DNA of 64,000 bases, taken from Pseudomonas protegens CHA0. GTDB taxonomy: Bacteria; Pseudomonadota; Gammaproteobacteria; Pseudomonadales; Pseudomonadaceae. Below the pieces are notes generated by a model. It was not told the origin of the DNA. It did not search any database and was given only the letters and a program-made list of their open reading frames with translations. The DNA lies in the NCBI RefSeq assembly GCF_000397205.1, contig NC_021237.1:6703001-6767000 (forward strand). The letters are read 5' to 3'. The stretch's first letter is position 1. Each line of letters starts with the position of its first letter. The position numbers were made by a program, and so were the translations under genes. This document shows positions 27,262 to 36,047 of this stretch, one piece after another.

Positions 27262-27951
27262 ATGGTTGGCAGAAGCATTCTGATCGTTGACGACGAAGCG
27301 CCTATTCGCGAAATGATCGCCGTTGCGTTGGAAATGGCCGGCTATGACTGCATGGAGGCAGAGAACTCTCAGCAGGCCCATGCCATCATCGTCGACCGCA
27401 AGCCGGACCTGATCCTGCTGGACTGGATGCTGCCCGGCACTTCCGGCATCGAGCTGGCGCGGCGCCTCAAGCGCGACGAGCTGACCGGGGACATCCCGAT
27501 CATCATGCTCACCGCCAAAGGTGAAGAGGACAACAAGATCCAGGGCCTGGAAGTCGGCGCCGACGACTACATCACCAAGCCGTTCTCCCCCCGCGAACTG
27601 GTGGCCCGCCTCAAGGCCGTGCTGCGCCGTGCCGGCCCTACCGATGGCGAAGCGCCAATCGAAGTCGGCGGCCTGCTGCTGGACCCCATCAGCCACCGGG
27701 TGACCATCGACGGCAAGCCCGCGGAAATGGGCCCTACCGAATACCGCCTGCTGCAGTTCTTCATGACCCACCAGGAGCGTGCCTACACCCGTGGCCAGCT
27801 GCTGGACCAGGTCTGGGGCGGCAATGTGTACGTCGAGGAACGCACCGTGGACGTGCATATCCGCCGGCTGCGCAAGGCCCTGGGCGATGCCTACGAGAAT
27901 CTGGTACAAACCGTGCGCGGCACCGGCTATCGTTTTTCCACCAAGGCCTGA
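27262..27951 (+). CDS. phoB: Phosphate regulon response regulator PhoB
   Basis: PhoB activates Pho genes when phosphorylated by PhoR. Start is the ATG at 27262 ([14 protein letters not shown]) behind AGAGG, giving 229 residues, the standard length. The receiver domain has Asp10-Asp11, phosphoacceptor Asp54 (LLDWMLPG) and Lys in [10 protein letters not shown]; the C-terminal winged helix (about 130-229) ends VRGTGYRFS. PhoR follows 92 bases downstream. Confidence 0.98.
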   Translation: MVGRSILIVDDEAPIREMIAVALEMAGYDCMEAENSQQAHAIIVDRKPDLILLDWMLPGTSGIELARRLKRDELTGDIPIIMLTAKGEEDNKIQGLEVGADDYITKPFSPRELVARLKAVLRRAGPTDGEAPIEVGGLLLDPISHRVTIDGKPAEMGPTEYRLLQFFMTHQERAYTRGQLLDQVWGGNVYVEERTVDVHIRRLRKALGDAYENLVQTVRGTGYRFSTKA

Positions 27952-28043
27952 CGGCAGCGGCAAGCGACAAGCGGCACGCCGATGAGTGACCGCTTCAACA
28001 CTTGCAGCTTGGAGCTGCGCCACCCTCCACGGACGTGTTTCAA

Positions 28044-29372
28044 GTGAATCAAAACTGGCATGGCACCCTGATTCGCCACATGTTGCTGTTGATCACCGGC
28101 TGCCTGCTGGTGGGCCTGATCAGCGGCTACTACGGCTGGAGCCTGGCCGCCGGCCTGGGCATCTACCTGGCCTGGACCCTCAAGCAGTTGCTGCGCCTGC
28201 ACGAATGGCTGCGCCTGCATCAACCCGACGAAGCGCCCCCCGACGGTTATGGCCTGTGGGGCGAGGTGTTCGACAGCATCTACCACCTGCAACGCCGCGA
28301 TCAGCGGGTGCGCGGGCGCCTGCAGGCGGTGATCGACCGGGTCCAGGAGTCCACCGCGGCCCTTAAGGACGCGGTGATCATGCTCGACAGCGACGGCAAC
28401 CTGGAATGGTGGAACCGCGCCGCCGAGACCCTGCTGGGGCTCAAGACGCCCCAGGACAGCGGCCAGCCGGTGACCAACCTGGTGCGCCATCCGCGCTTCA
28501 AGGAATACTTCGAGCAGGACAGCTACGCCGAGCCGCTAGAAATCCCCTCCCCGGCCAACGACCGGGTACGCATCCAGCTCTACATCACCCGCTACGGCAA
28601 CAACGAGCACCTGATGCTGGTGCGCGACGTGACCCGCATCCACCAGCTGGAACAGATGCGCAAGGACTTCATCGCCAACGTCTCCCACGAGCTGCGCACG
28701 CCGCTGACGGTGATCTGCGGCTACCTGGAGACCCTGCTGGACAACGTCGAGGAAGTGAACCCGCGCTGGAGCCGCGCCCTGCAGCAGATGCAGCAGCAAG
28801 GCGGGCGCATGCAGACCCTGCTCAACGACCTGCTGTTGCTGGCCAAGCTGGAGGCCACGGACTACCCGTCGGACAACCAGCCGGTGCCCATCGACGTGCT
28901 GCTGCAATCGATCAAGAGCGACGCCCAGGCGCTGTCCGGGGAGCGCAACCAGCGCATCACCCTGGAAGCCGACGCGTCGGTGCAACTCAAGGGCAGCGAA
29001 GCCGAGCTGCGCAGCGCCTTCTCCAACCTGGTGTTCAACGCGGTGAAATACACCCCGGCCGAAGGCAATATTCGCATTCGCTGGTGGGGCGACGAACAGG
29101 GCGCGCACCTGAGCGTGCAGGACTCGGGGATCGGCATCGACAACAAGCATCTGCCGCGCCTCACCGAGCGCTTCTACCGGGTGGATTCGAGCCGCAACTC
29201 CAACACCGGCGGCACCGGCCTGGGCCTGGCCATCGTCAAGCATGTGCTGCTGCGCCACCGTGCGCGCCTGGAGATCAGCAGCGTGCTGGGCCACGGCAGC
29301 ACCTTCACCTGCCATTTCGTTCCGGCCCAAGTGAAGAAAAACCGCACCCAGAGCCTGACCGACCAGCGCTGA
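28044..29372 (+). CDS. phoR: Phosphate regulon sensor kinase PhoR
   Basis: PhoR is the inner-membrane kinase/phosphatase for PhoB, held off by PhoU-PstSCAB when phosphate is ample. I prefer the GTG at 28044 (442 residues); an in-frame TTG at 28002 lies inside a small hairpin and would add an unlikely extension. Two N-terminal membrane helices (about 10-48) are followed by a PAS region (about 95-200), the H-box NVSHELRTPLTV with His215, and ATP-binding motifs including SGIGIDNKHLPRLTERFYRVD and GTGLGLAIVKH. Confidence 0.95.
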   Translation: MNQNWHGTLIRHMLLLITGCLLVGLISGYYGWSLAAGLGIYLAWTLKQLLRLHEWLRLHQPDEAPPDGYGLWGEVFDSIYHLQRRDQRVRGRLQAVIDRVQESTAALKDAVIMLDSDGNLEWWNRAAETLLGLKTPQDSGQPVTNLVRHPRFKEYFEQDSYAEPLEIPSPANDRVRIQLYITRYGNNEHLMLVRDVTRIHQLEQMRKDFIANVSHELRTPLTVICGYLETLLDNVEEVNPRWSRALQQMQQQGGRMQTLLNDLLLLAKLEATDYPSDNQPVPIDVLLQSIKSDAQALSGERNQRITLEADASVQLKGSEAELRSAFSNLVFNAVKYTPAEGNIRIRWWGDEQGAHLSVQDSGIGIDNKHLPRLTERFYRVDSSRNSNTGGTGLGLAIVKHVLLRHRARLEISSVLGHGSTFTCHFVPAQVKKNRTQSLTDQR

Positions 29373-29489
29373 CAGCCACTCGCCCCTAGGCAATTGCCCT
29401 GTCAGCCGCTACATTGCGTAACTTGTGCCTGCCTTTCAGGCACCGCATTTCCTTCCTTTTCGAATACACGGAACCCGCAAAACTCCATC

Positions 29490-30830
29490 ATGGACCCTTC
29501 CCCTGGTTTTACCCTCGCGTCTCTTTTCGCCGACTTCGGCATGATTCTTTTTGCTCTGATCCTGGTCCTGCTCAACGGCTTTTTCGTTGCGGCGGAGTTC
29601 GCCATGGTCAAGCTGCGCTCGACCCGGGTCGAGGCCATTGCCCACAAGAACGGCTGGCGCGGGCAGATCCTGCGCACCGTGCACAGCCAGCTCGACGCCT
29701 ACCTCTCGGCCTGCCAACTGGGCATCACCCTGGCCTCCCTGGGCCTGGGCTGGGTCGGTGAGCCGGCCTTCGCCCATCTGCTGGAGCCGCTGCTGGGCGC
29801 CCTGGGCGTGAGCTCTCCGGAAGTGATCCGCGGCGTGTCGTTCTTCACCGCGTTCTTCATCATTTCCTACCTGCACATCGTGGTCGGCGAGCTGGCGCCC
29901 AAATCCTGGGCGATCCGCAAGCCGGAGCTGCTGTCGCTGTGGACGGCGGTGCCGCTGTACCTGTTCTACTGGCTGATGTACCCGGCCATCTACCTGCTCA
30001 ACGCCAGCGCCAACACCATCTTGCGCATCGCCGGGCAGGGCGAGCCCGGCCCGCACCATGAACACCACTACAGCCGAGAAGAACTCAAGCTGATCCTGCA
30101 CTCCAGCCGCGGCCAGGACCCCAGCGACCAGGGCATGCGCGTACTGGCCTCGGCGGTGGAAATGGGCGAACTGGAAGTGGTGGACTGGGCCAATTCCCGG
30201 GAAGACCTGATCAGCGTCGAGTTCAACGCGCCGCTCAAGGAAATCCTCGCCCTGTTCCGTCGCCACAAGTTCAGCCGCTACCCGGTCTACGACAGCGAGC
30301 GCAACGAATTCGTCGGCCTGCTGCACATCAAGGACCTGCTGCTGGAACTGGCGGCCCTGGACCACATTCCCGAGTCGTTCAACCTGGCCGAGCTGACCCG
30401 CCCGCTGGAGCGCGTATCCCGGCACATGCCGCTGTCGCAGTTGCTGGAGCAGTTCCGCAAGGGCGGCTCGCACTTCGCCCTGGTGGAAGAAGCCGACGGC
30501 AAGGTCATTGGCTACCTGACCATGGAAGACGTGCTTGAAGTGCTGGTGGGCGATATCCAGGACGAACACCGCAAGACCGAGCGCGGCATCCTGGCCTACC
30601 AGCCGGGCAAGCTGCTGGTGCGCGGTGACACCCCGCTGTTCAAGGTGGAACGCCTGCTGGGCATCGACCTGGACCATATCGAGGCCGAAACCCTCGCCGG
30701 CCTGGTGTACGAAACCCTGAAACGGGTGCCGGAAGAGGAAGAAGTACTGGAGGTCGAAGGCCTGCGCATCATCATCAAGAAGATGAAGGGACCGAAGATC
30801 ATCCTGGCCAAGGTGCTGATGCTGGATTGA
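29490..30830 (+). CDS. CorC/HlyC-family (CNNM-CBS) membrane protein
   Basis: Family members are linked to Mg/Co efflux. From the ATG at 29490 the protein has 446 residues: a CNNM/DUF21 membrane domain (about 10-190, with LILVLLNGFFVAAEFAMVKLRSTR), two CBS domains (about 215-335, FSRYPVYDSERNEFVG and KVIGYLTMEDVLEVLVG) and a C-terminal CorC domain (about 350-440). A longer in-frame start at 29394 adds a non-membrane extension unlike the family. The position after phoR matches PA5362. Confidence 0.9.
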   Translation: MDPSPGFTLASLFADFGMILFALILVLLNGFFVAAEFAMVKLRSTRVEAIAHKNGWRGQILRTVHSQLDAYLSACQLGITLASLGLGWVGEPAFAHLLEPLLGALGVSSPEVIRGVSFFTAFFIISYLHIVVGELAPKSWAIRKPELLSLWTAVPLYLFYWLMYPAIYLLNASANTILRIAGQGEPGPHHEHHYSREELKLILHSSRGQDPSDQGMRVLASAVEMGELEVVDWANSREDLISVEFNAPLKEILALFRRHKFSRYPVYDSERNEFVGLLHIKDLLLELAALDHIPESFNLAELTRPLERVSRHMPLSQLLEQFRKGGSHFALVEEADGKVIGYLTMEDVLEVLVGDIQDEHRKTERGILAYQPGKLLVRGDTPLFKVERLLGIDLDHIEAETLAGLVYETLKRVPEEEEVLEVEGLRIIIKKMKGPKIILAKVLMLD

Positions 30831-30842
30831 CGGCCCTTTCGC

Positions 30843-30861
30843 CGCCAAGCCGGCTCCTACG
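30843..30861. repeat. Single REP half-site
   Basis: One half of the genome's REP palindrome, GCCAAGCCGGCTCCTACGG type, lies between the convergent CorC-like and M23 genes. Confidence 0.7.
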
Positions 30862-30867
30862 GGCAGG

Positions 30868-31764
30868 TTATTGGTTGCCCAGGGCAAAATTCGGCAAATC
30901 CCCCAGGGGCTGGTTGAACTGATAGGGAATCGACACCAGCCCCAACCCGGTATTGCGCTGCACCACGAAATGCAGGTGCGGCCCGCTGCTGTTGCCGGTG
31001 TTGCCCGACAGCCCCAGGGCGCTGCCCACCGCCACTCGCTGGCCCTCCCGCACGCTGACCGAACCCTGCTTGAGATGCAGGTACACGCCCATGGTGCCGT
31101 CGTCGTGCAGCACCCGGACGAAATTGCCCGCCGGGTTATTGCCCCGCCCGTTCTGGGCGTTCTCGGTCTTCACCACCACCCCGCCCCGGGCGGCAATGAT
31201 CGGCGTCCCCACCGGCATGGCGATATCCATCGCATAGCGGCTCTTGGGGCTGAAATGGCTGTATTGGCCATTGGCGCCCTGGGTCAGGCGAAACGGCCCG
31301 CCACGCCAGGGCAGCGGATAGCGATAGGCCTGGGTGGCGCCTGCCGGATCCCCCAGGGAATAACGGAACCTGGGGGCATAGCTCAGAGGCTGGTCGGCGC
31401 GAATCGCCGTGAGCAGCGCCAGGCGCTGCCTGCTGCGTGCCGGCAGCACCTGGCGGATCGGCTGCCCCGGAGCGCCGCTGACATTGTTCAACCCGGCAAA
31501 GCTCAACTCCACTTCCACCGGGGCATACAGGTCATTGCGCACATACACCGCATCCACCCCCCTGTGCTTCTGGATATCCAGGCGCACCTGGCGCTCAAGG
31601 TGCTCCACCATGCGGTCGCGGAACACGAACTCCTGGGCCCCCGGCGAAGGCCGGTCGCTGTAGGAGACCACGCCATGGGCGTCGATGGACTTGTACACAG
31701 TCATCGCCGCCAGCGACGTGGCGGCTAAAGACAATCCACAGAAAAACAGCAGGCGCACAAACAT
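30868..31764 (-). CDS. M23-family peptidase (LytM-like)
   Basis: M23 enzymes cut peptidoglycan cross-bridges or act as activators of amidases. The 298-residue protein has a signal peptide (LLFFCGLSLAATSLAA), a small N-terminal domain, and a C-terminal LytM domain with YAMDIAMPVGTPIIAARGG and the metal-binding HLHFVV motif. The usual His four residues before the Asp is Arg here (SRYAMD); a His ten residues before the Asp (SHFSPK) may substitute, as in some relatives. Activity is therefore not certain. Confidence 0.85.
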   Translation of the reverse strand: MFVRLLFFCGLSLAATSLAAMTVYKSIDAHGVVSYSDRPSPGAQEFVFRDRMVEHLERQVRLDIQKHRGVDAVYVRNDLYAPVEVELSFAGLNNVSGAPGQPIRQVLPARSRQRLALLTAIRADQPLSYAPRFRYSLGDPAGATQAYRYPLPWRGGPFRLTQGANGQYSHFSPKSRYAMDIAMPVGTPIIAARGGVVVKTENAQNGRGNNPAGNFVRVLHDDGTMGVYLHLKQGSVSVREGQRVAVGSALGLSGNTGNSSGPHLHFVVQRNTGLGLVSIPYQFNQPLGDLPNFALGNQ

Positions 31765-31825
31765 TCGGCAGCTTCTTGGCAGAGGGTGGAATCACGCTAG
31801 CAGCCTGATATGGAGCTTGTATGAA

Positions 31826-32140
31826 TCAGACGGGCGCCAAGGGTTCAATGCCGCCAGCGTCGAAGTGGATGTCCACCCCCAGTTGCGCCGCCTCGCAGAG
31901 GTTGACCAGCGCATCGAGGGAGAACTTGTTGATCTTGCCGCTGAGCACATCGTTGAGCCGGGGCTGGGTGATATTGAGGCGCCTGGCTGCCTCCTTCTGC
32001 GACACCCCCCAGGCCTGCACGGTCTTGCCCAGTTCCAGCATCAGCTTGGCCCGCAGGCGCATGTTGGCGGCCTCCTGGGGAGTGGCTTCAAGGGCATCCC
32101 AGACACTGGCAAAGCGCTGGTTGATCGGTTGGTCAGTCAT
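31826..32140 (-). CDS. XRE-family antitoxin (HigA/COG5606-like)
   Basis: The 104-residue protein from ATG 32140 carries a helix-turn-helix, AWGVSQKEAARRLNITQPRLNDVLSGKINKFS (about 50-80), of the XRE/HTH_37 class paired with Gp49-like toxins. It overlaps the upstream toxin gene by eight bases; toxin first and antitoxin second is the HigBA order. It probably neutralises the toxin and represses the operon. Confidence 0.88.
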   Translation of the reverse strand: MTDQPINQRFASVWDALEATPQEAANMRLRAKLMLELGKTVQAWGVSQKEAARRLNITQPRLNDVLSGKINKFSLDALVNLCEAAQLGVDIHFDAGGIEPLAPV

Positions 32141-32468
32141 GGCGTGAACCTGTTTCCTGATATCTGGCACGAGCCAGCTCTATATCCCGCGCCTCGGTCT
32201 TGCGGGTGGTCTTGCGCACCGCGTGCAACACATAAATGGCCGCGGCCCGCCGGACCACATAGAACAACCGAAACGCCCCTGAATCCTCATGGATCCTGAT
32301 CTCGAAAACGCCCGGGCCAATGGTTTTCACCGACCTGCAATCGTAGGGCTGTTCACCCTGCTGCAGCAGATCCAGCTGGAAACCGGCGGCCCGACGGGCA
32401 TCTTCAGGGAACGCCCTGAGATCCCGCAGCGCGCTCCCGACAAACACCACATCCTTGTGCCTGGGCAT
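32133..32468 (-). CDS. RelE/HigB-like toxin (Gp49 family)
   Basis: From ATG 32468, behind AGGAGAGG, the product is 111 residues. The pattern VFEIRIHEDSGAFRLFYVV and the C-terminal YVLHAVRKTTRKTEARDIELARAR are typical of phage Gp49-like HigB toxins, ribosome-dependent mRNA endonucleases. Together with the overlapping XRE gene it forms a type II toxin-antitoxin operon inserted between the M23 peptidase and response-regulator genes. Confidence 0.88.
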   Translation of the reverse strand: MPRHKDVVFVGSALRDLRAFPEDARRAAGFQLDLLQQGEQPYDCRSVKTIGPGVFEIRIHEDSGAFRLFYVVRRAAAIYVLHAVRKTTRKTEARDIELARARYQETGSRHD

Positions 32469-32584
32469 CGAACCTCTCCTGTTAATAACCAGGAACAAGG
32501 CTAATCAACACGGCCAGGACCGGTCGCGCCGGGTTGTTTCAAGGCATGGCCGCAAGGGGTGAACAACAGAGCGCGTCACCTGAA

Positions 32585-32608
32585 ATTTATATCCAAACAG
32601 ATATAAAT
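32585..32608. promoter_or_regulatory. Inverted repeat, candidate toxin-antitoxin operator
   Basis: ATTTATATC and GATATAAAT form a perfect 9-bp inverted repeat around CAAACA, in an AT-rich patch 117 bases upstream of the toxin start. XRE antitoxins usually bind such palindromes in their own promoter; binding here is inferred. Confidence 0.5.
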
Positions 32609-32805
32609 CAAGCGCACAGAAATTAATCTGACGTACGGCAGAAAGTACCGAGGGGGGCGGAGCACGCCTTGTGGCTTGAGGGTTACAGCCTATGTTGCGG
32701 GTTGCTCGCTCGATAGCGGGATGACGCAGCAGCCCGCCTCGGCGGCCGGCAAAAGCCCGCAGTGGGAAAGTGTTTTCAGCAGATTTCCGCAGCCTCCCAT
32801 CACCG

Positions 32806-32886
32806 CAGGAACCGGCTTGCCGGCAAAGAGGCCTTCAAGCCTTGTGCTGCCCTTGTGGGCACAATCGCTGGCAAGCCAGCTCCTAC
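32806..32886. repeat. REP doublet
   Basis: Two REP halves in inverted orientation around a spacer: GGAACCGGCTTGCCGGC and the opposing GGCAAGCCAGCTCCTAC. Close copy of the adjacent doublet at 32927-33008. Confidence 0.9.
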
Positions 32887-32926
32887 ACAGCAAGAGGGTG
32901 TTCTCGCGGCTTACGCACCTGCCACC

Positions 32927-33008
32927 GTAGGAGCCGGCTTGCCGGCGAAGAGGCCTTCAAGCCTTGTGCTGCCCTTGCGGGCGCATTCGCTGGCAAGCCA
33001 GCTCCTAC
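32927..33008. repeat. REP doublet
   Basis: GTAGGAGCCGGCTTGCCGGC and an inverted GGCAAGCCAGCTCCTAC around a spacer nearly identical to that of the doublet at 32806-32886, suggesting local duplication or recent parallel insertion. Confidence 0.92.
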
Positions 33009-33028
33009 AGCGAGGCGGCCGGCAAGGA

Positions 33029-33979
33029 TCAGGCACCTGGAACGAAGTGCTTCTGGGCGGTGCCGCGGGCGATCAGGCGGGAGATGTAGTCGAGCTTCTG
33101 GGCATCCTGGTCCACGAAACGGAAAGTCAGCTGCAGCCACTCGCTGTCCGGCTTGGGTTCAAAGGCCACCACCGCATGCAGGTAGCCATTGAGCCGCGCC
33201 ACTTCGGCGTTGTCGCCCTGCTCCAGGTCCAGCACCGCGCTCTCCAGCACCTGGGGCAGGCTGTCGGTGCGCTTCACGACCAGCAAGGCTTCCTTGATGC
33301 TCAGGGCCTTGATCACACACTGCTGGTTGCCGCTGGACAGCCGCAGCTGGCCCTGGCCACGACCGCCACTGACCGCTGCCGCGGGCGCCGGGGCCTTGAC
33401 TGGAGGGCTGTTGAGCAAGCCGCGGGCCGGCGCTGCTGCCGCTGGAGCCGGGGCGGCGGCCGGTTTGGCGAACGGATTGACCGGAGCGGAAGCCGCCCCC
33501 ACCACCGCCGGCTTGCCGCCAGTCAGGGCGCTCAGGGAGTCGTTGCCAAAGGCCGAGTTCATCTTGGTCGGCGCGCTGTTCATCAAGGTGTCGAGCTTGC
33601 CGACCTTGTTCAGCGCCTGCTTGACCTTGGTCAGCAGCTGTTCGTTGGTAAAAGGCTTGCTCACATAACCGGAAACCCCGGCCTGGATCGCCTGCACCAC
33701 GTTTTCCTTGTCGCCCCGGCTGGTGACCATGATGAACGGCATGGCCTTCAGCGCATCTTGCTCGCGGCACCAGGTCAGCAGTTCAAGGCCGGACATTTCC
33801 GGCATTTCCCAGTCGCACAGGACCAGGTCGAAGGCTTCACGGGCGAGCATCGCCTGGGCCTTCTTGCCATTGATCGCGTCTTCGATCTTGATGCCAGGGA
33901 AGTAGTTGCGCAGGCACTTCTTCACCAGGTCACGAATGAACGAAGCGTCATCCACCACCAACACACTTACCTTACTCAT
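33029..33979 (-). CDS. CheY-like response regulator with Ala/Pro linker
   Basis: From ATG 33979 (MSKVSVLVVDDASF) the protein has 316 residues. The receiver domain (1-120) has Asp10-Asp11, phosphoacceptor Asp56 (LCDWEMPEMSG) and the conserved Lys in VSKPFTNEQLL. An Ala/Pro-rich linker (about 150-215) joins a C-terminal domain I cannot classify. It matches the PA5364 position next to phoU, but no kinase gene is adjacent. Confidence 0.88.
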   Translation of the reverse strand: MSKVSVLVVDDASFIRDLVKKCLRNYFPGIKIEDAINGKKAQAMLAREAFDLVLCDWEMPEMSGLELLTWCREQDALKAMPFIMVTSRGDKENVVQAIQAGVSGYVSKPFTNEQLLTKVKQALNKVGKLDTLMNSAPTKMNSAFGNDSLSALTGGKPAVVGAASAPVNPFAKPAAAPAPAAAAPARGLLNSPPVKAPAPAAAVSGGRGQGQLRLSSGNQQCVIKALSIKEALLVVKRTDSLPQVLESAVLDLEQGDNAEVARLNGYLHAVVAFEPKPDSEWLQLTFRFVDQDAQKLDYISRLIARGTAQKHFVPGA

Positions 33980-34102
33980 CGACCACCCCTTTAAAAATCC
34001 CGGCAAGCATAACGCTGGCTGATGGCACTTTGCCAAAACTCTTCAGTCACGCCGGGACTTTTCGTTCGCGGGTGCTGCTTTTCAATTTCCAGGAGCACAA
34101 AC

Positions 34103-34129
34103 AAAAACGCCCGGCCAAAAGGCCGGGCG
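34103..34129 (-). terminator. Rho-independent terminator after phoU
   Basis: Minus-strand stem CGCCCGGCC/GGCCGGGCG (34108-34116 with 34121-34129) with a TTTT loop, followed by five T residues. It begins 16 bases after the phoU stop and ends the pst-phoU transcript. Confidence 0.93.
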
Positions 34130-34145
34130 CTCTTCTCGGGCACTC

Positions 34146-34907
34146 TTACTTATCGTCAGTTTCATCCAGAACATTAGCGGATTCGCCACTGGTACCTTCA
34201 ACTTCCTGCTTCATGCGCTTGAGCCCAAGGTGACGAACATCGGTGCCGCGCACCAGATAAATCACCAGCTCGGAAATGTTGCGCGCGTGGTCGCCGATCC
34301 GCTCCAGCGAGCGCAGCACCCAGATAATGCTCAGAACCCGCGAGATAGAGCGTGGGTCTTCCATCATGTAGGTGGCCAGCTCACGCAGCGCGGTCTTGTA
34401 TTCGCGGTCGATGATCTTGTCGTACTGGGCCACCGAAAGTGCCAGGTCGGCATCGAAGCGGGCAAAGGCGTCCAGGGCATCGCGCACCATGTTGCGCACC
34501 TGGTCGCCGATATGCCGCACTTCCACGTAGCCACGCGGGGCCTCGCCCTCTTCGCAGAGCTGGATGGCCCGGCGGGCGATCTTGGTGGCTTCGTCGCCGA
34601 TGCGCTCCAGGTCGATCACCGACTTGGAGATGCTGATGATCAAACGCAGGTCCGAGGCCGCCGGTTGGCGACGGGCGAGAATGCGCAGGCATTCCTCGTC
34701 GATATTGCGTTCCATCTGGTTGATCTGGTCGTCGATCTCGCGCACCTGCTGGGCCAGGCCGGAGTCGGCCTCGATCAGCGCTGTGACCGCGTCATTGACT
34801 TGCTTCTCCACCAGCCCGCCCATGGCCAGGAGGTGGCTGCGTACTTCTTCCAGCTCGGCATTGAACTGCTGGGAGATGTGATGGGTTAAGCCTTCCTTCG
34901 AAATCAT
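34146..34907 (-). CDS. phoU: Phosphate transport regulator PhoU
   Basis: PhoU links the Pst transporter to PhoR and silences the Pho response when phosphate is sufficient. From ATG 34907 (MISKEGLTHHISQQ) it has 253 residues, with two PhoU helical repeats; metal-binding-type signatures appear in IDLERIGDEATKIARRA and LRSLERIGDHARNISE. It is the last gene of the pstCAB-phoU unit and is followed by a strong terminator. Confidence 0.97.
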   Translation of the reverse strand: MISKEGLTHHISQQFNAELEEVRSHLLAMGGLVEKQVNDAVTALIEADSGLAQQVREIDDQINQMERNIDEECLRILARRQPAASDLRLIISISKSVIDLERIGDEATKIARRAIQLCEEGEAPRGYVEVRHIGDQVRNMVRDALDAFARFDADLALSVAQYDKIIDREYKTALRELATYMMEDPRSISRVLSIIWVLRSLERIGDHARNISELVIYLVRGTDVRHLGLKRMKQEVEGTSGESANVLDETDDK

Positions 34908-34928
34908 CGTGTTCGCTCCGCGAAAGTT

Positions 34929-34954
34929 GCAAGCTTCAAGCCGCAAGCTTCAAG
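34929..34954. repeat. Direct repeat in the phoU-pstB gap
   Basis: The 12-mer GCAAGCTTCAAG occurs twice (34929-34940 and 34943-34954) separated by CC. Similar AAGCTT/GCAAGC-type sequence is scattered in Pseudomonas intergenic regions; function unknown. Confidence 0.7.
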
Positions 34955-35028
34955 CAGTTAAATAGTGATCCGGATGTCGCGCACCGCCTCTGTTGCGCCG
35001 CGTGAAACCTGCGGCTGGCAGCTGCTTT

Positions 35029-35862
35029 CTAGCCATAGCGCCCGGTAATGTAGTCTTCGGTCTGCTTCTTCGCCGGGTTGGTGAACAGCGTGTCGGTATC
35101 GCCGAACTCCACCAGTTTGCCCATGTACATGAAGGCGGTGTAGTCGGAAACCCGCGCCGCCTGCTGCATGTTGTGGGTCACGATGACGATGGTGAACTTG
35201 GACTTGAGCTCATAGATCAGCTCCTCGACCTTCAGGGTCGAGATCGGGTCCAGGGCCGAGCAGGGTTCGTCCAGCAGCAGCACTTCCGGCTCCACGGCGA
35301 TGGTCCGGGCGATTACCAGACGCTGCTGCTGGCCGCCGGACAGGCCCAGGGCCGAATCATGCAGGCGGTCCTTGACCTCGTCCCACAGCGCCGCGCCCTT
35401 GAGGGCCCATTCCACGGCTTCGTCGAGCACGCGCTTCTTGTTGATGCCCTGGATGCGCAGGCCGTAGACCACGTTTTCATAGATGGTCTTGGGGAACGGG
35501 TTGGGCTTCTGGAACACCATGCCGACCCGGCGACGCAGCTCGGCCACGTCTTCGCCCTTGCGATAGATGTTGTTGCCGTAGAGGTTGATCGCACCCTCTA
35601 CGCGGCAGCCGTCCACCAGGTCGTTCATGCGGTTGAAGGTCCGCAGCAGGGTCGACTTGCCGCAACCGGACGGGCCGATGAAGGCGGTCACGCGCTGCTT
35701 GGGGATGTTCATGCTGACGTCGAACAGCGCCTGTTTCTCGCCGTAGTACAGGCTCAGGCCGGGCACTTCGATGGCCACGGTTTCCTGTTCCAGGCTCAGG
35801 CTCTGCTTGTCGCGGCCCAGGGCGGACATGTTGATGCCATGAGTGTGTGCTTCGTGTTGCAT
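35029..35862 (-). CDS. pstB: Phosphate ABC transporter ATPase PstB
   Basis: PstB powers high-affinity phosphate import through PstC-PstA. The 277-residue protein has Walker [10 protein letters not shown], the ABC signature LSGGQQQRL and Walker [17 protein letters not shown], plus the PstB-typical [11 protein letters not shown] stretch. It lies between pstA (185 bases away, with a REP doublet in the gap) and phoU. Confidence 0.98.
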   Translation of the reverse strand: MQHEAHTHGINMSALGRDKQSLSLEQETVAIEVPGLSLYYGEKQALFDVSMNIPKQRVTAFIGPSGCGKSTLLRTFNRMNDLVDGCRVEGAINLYGNNIYRKGEDVAELRRRVGMVFQKPNPFPKTIYENVVYGLRIQGINKKRVLDEAVEWALKGAALWDEVKDRLHDSALGLSGGQQQRLVIARTIAVEPEVLLLDEPCSALDPISTLKVEELIYELKSKFTIVIVTHNMQQAARVSDYTAFMYMGKLVEFGDTDTLFTNPAKKQTEDYITGRYG

Positions 35863-35936
35863 GGGATGCTCCCTGTGCTACCAATTCGTTTGTCGTGAAC
35901 CGCAGGCATCAGGCCAGCGGCGACATCATTCTGTTT

Positions 35937-36018
35937 GTAGGAGCCGGCTTGCCGGCGAAGAGGCCTTGAAGCCCTGCGTCGCCCTTGTGGGCGCCTTCGC
36001 TGGCAAGCCAGCTCCTAC
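35937..36018. repeat. REP doublet inside the pst operon (pstA-pstB gap)
   Basis: GTAGGAGCCGGCTTGCCGGC and an inverted GGCAAGCCAGCTCCTAC around a spacer. Located in the transcribed region between pstA and pstB, where its hairpins could alter mRNA stability. Confidence 0.92.
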
Positions 36019-36047
36019 GCAAGCCAGCGTCCACACAAGCCAGCCGA

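Larger units (their letters stand above)
32469..33028. other. 560-base gene-free region: TA promoter side and two REP doublets
   Basis: No coding region was found. It holds a 9-bp inverted repeat 32585-32608 (a candidate operator), two tandem REP doublets at 32806-32886 and 32927-33008, and otherwise unremarkable sequence. Confidence 0.7.
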
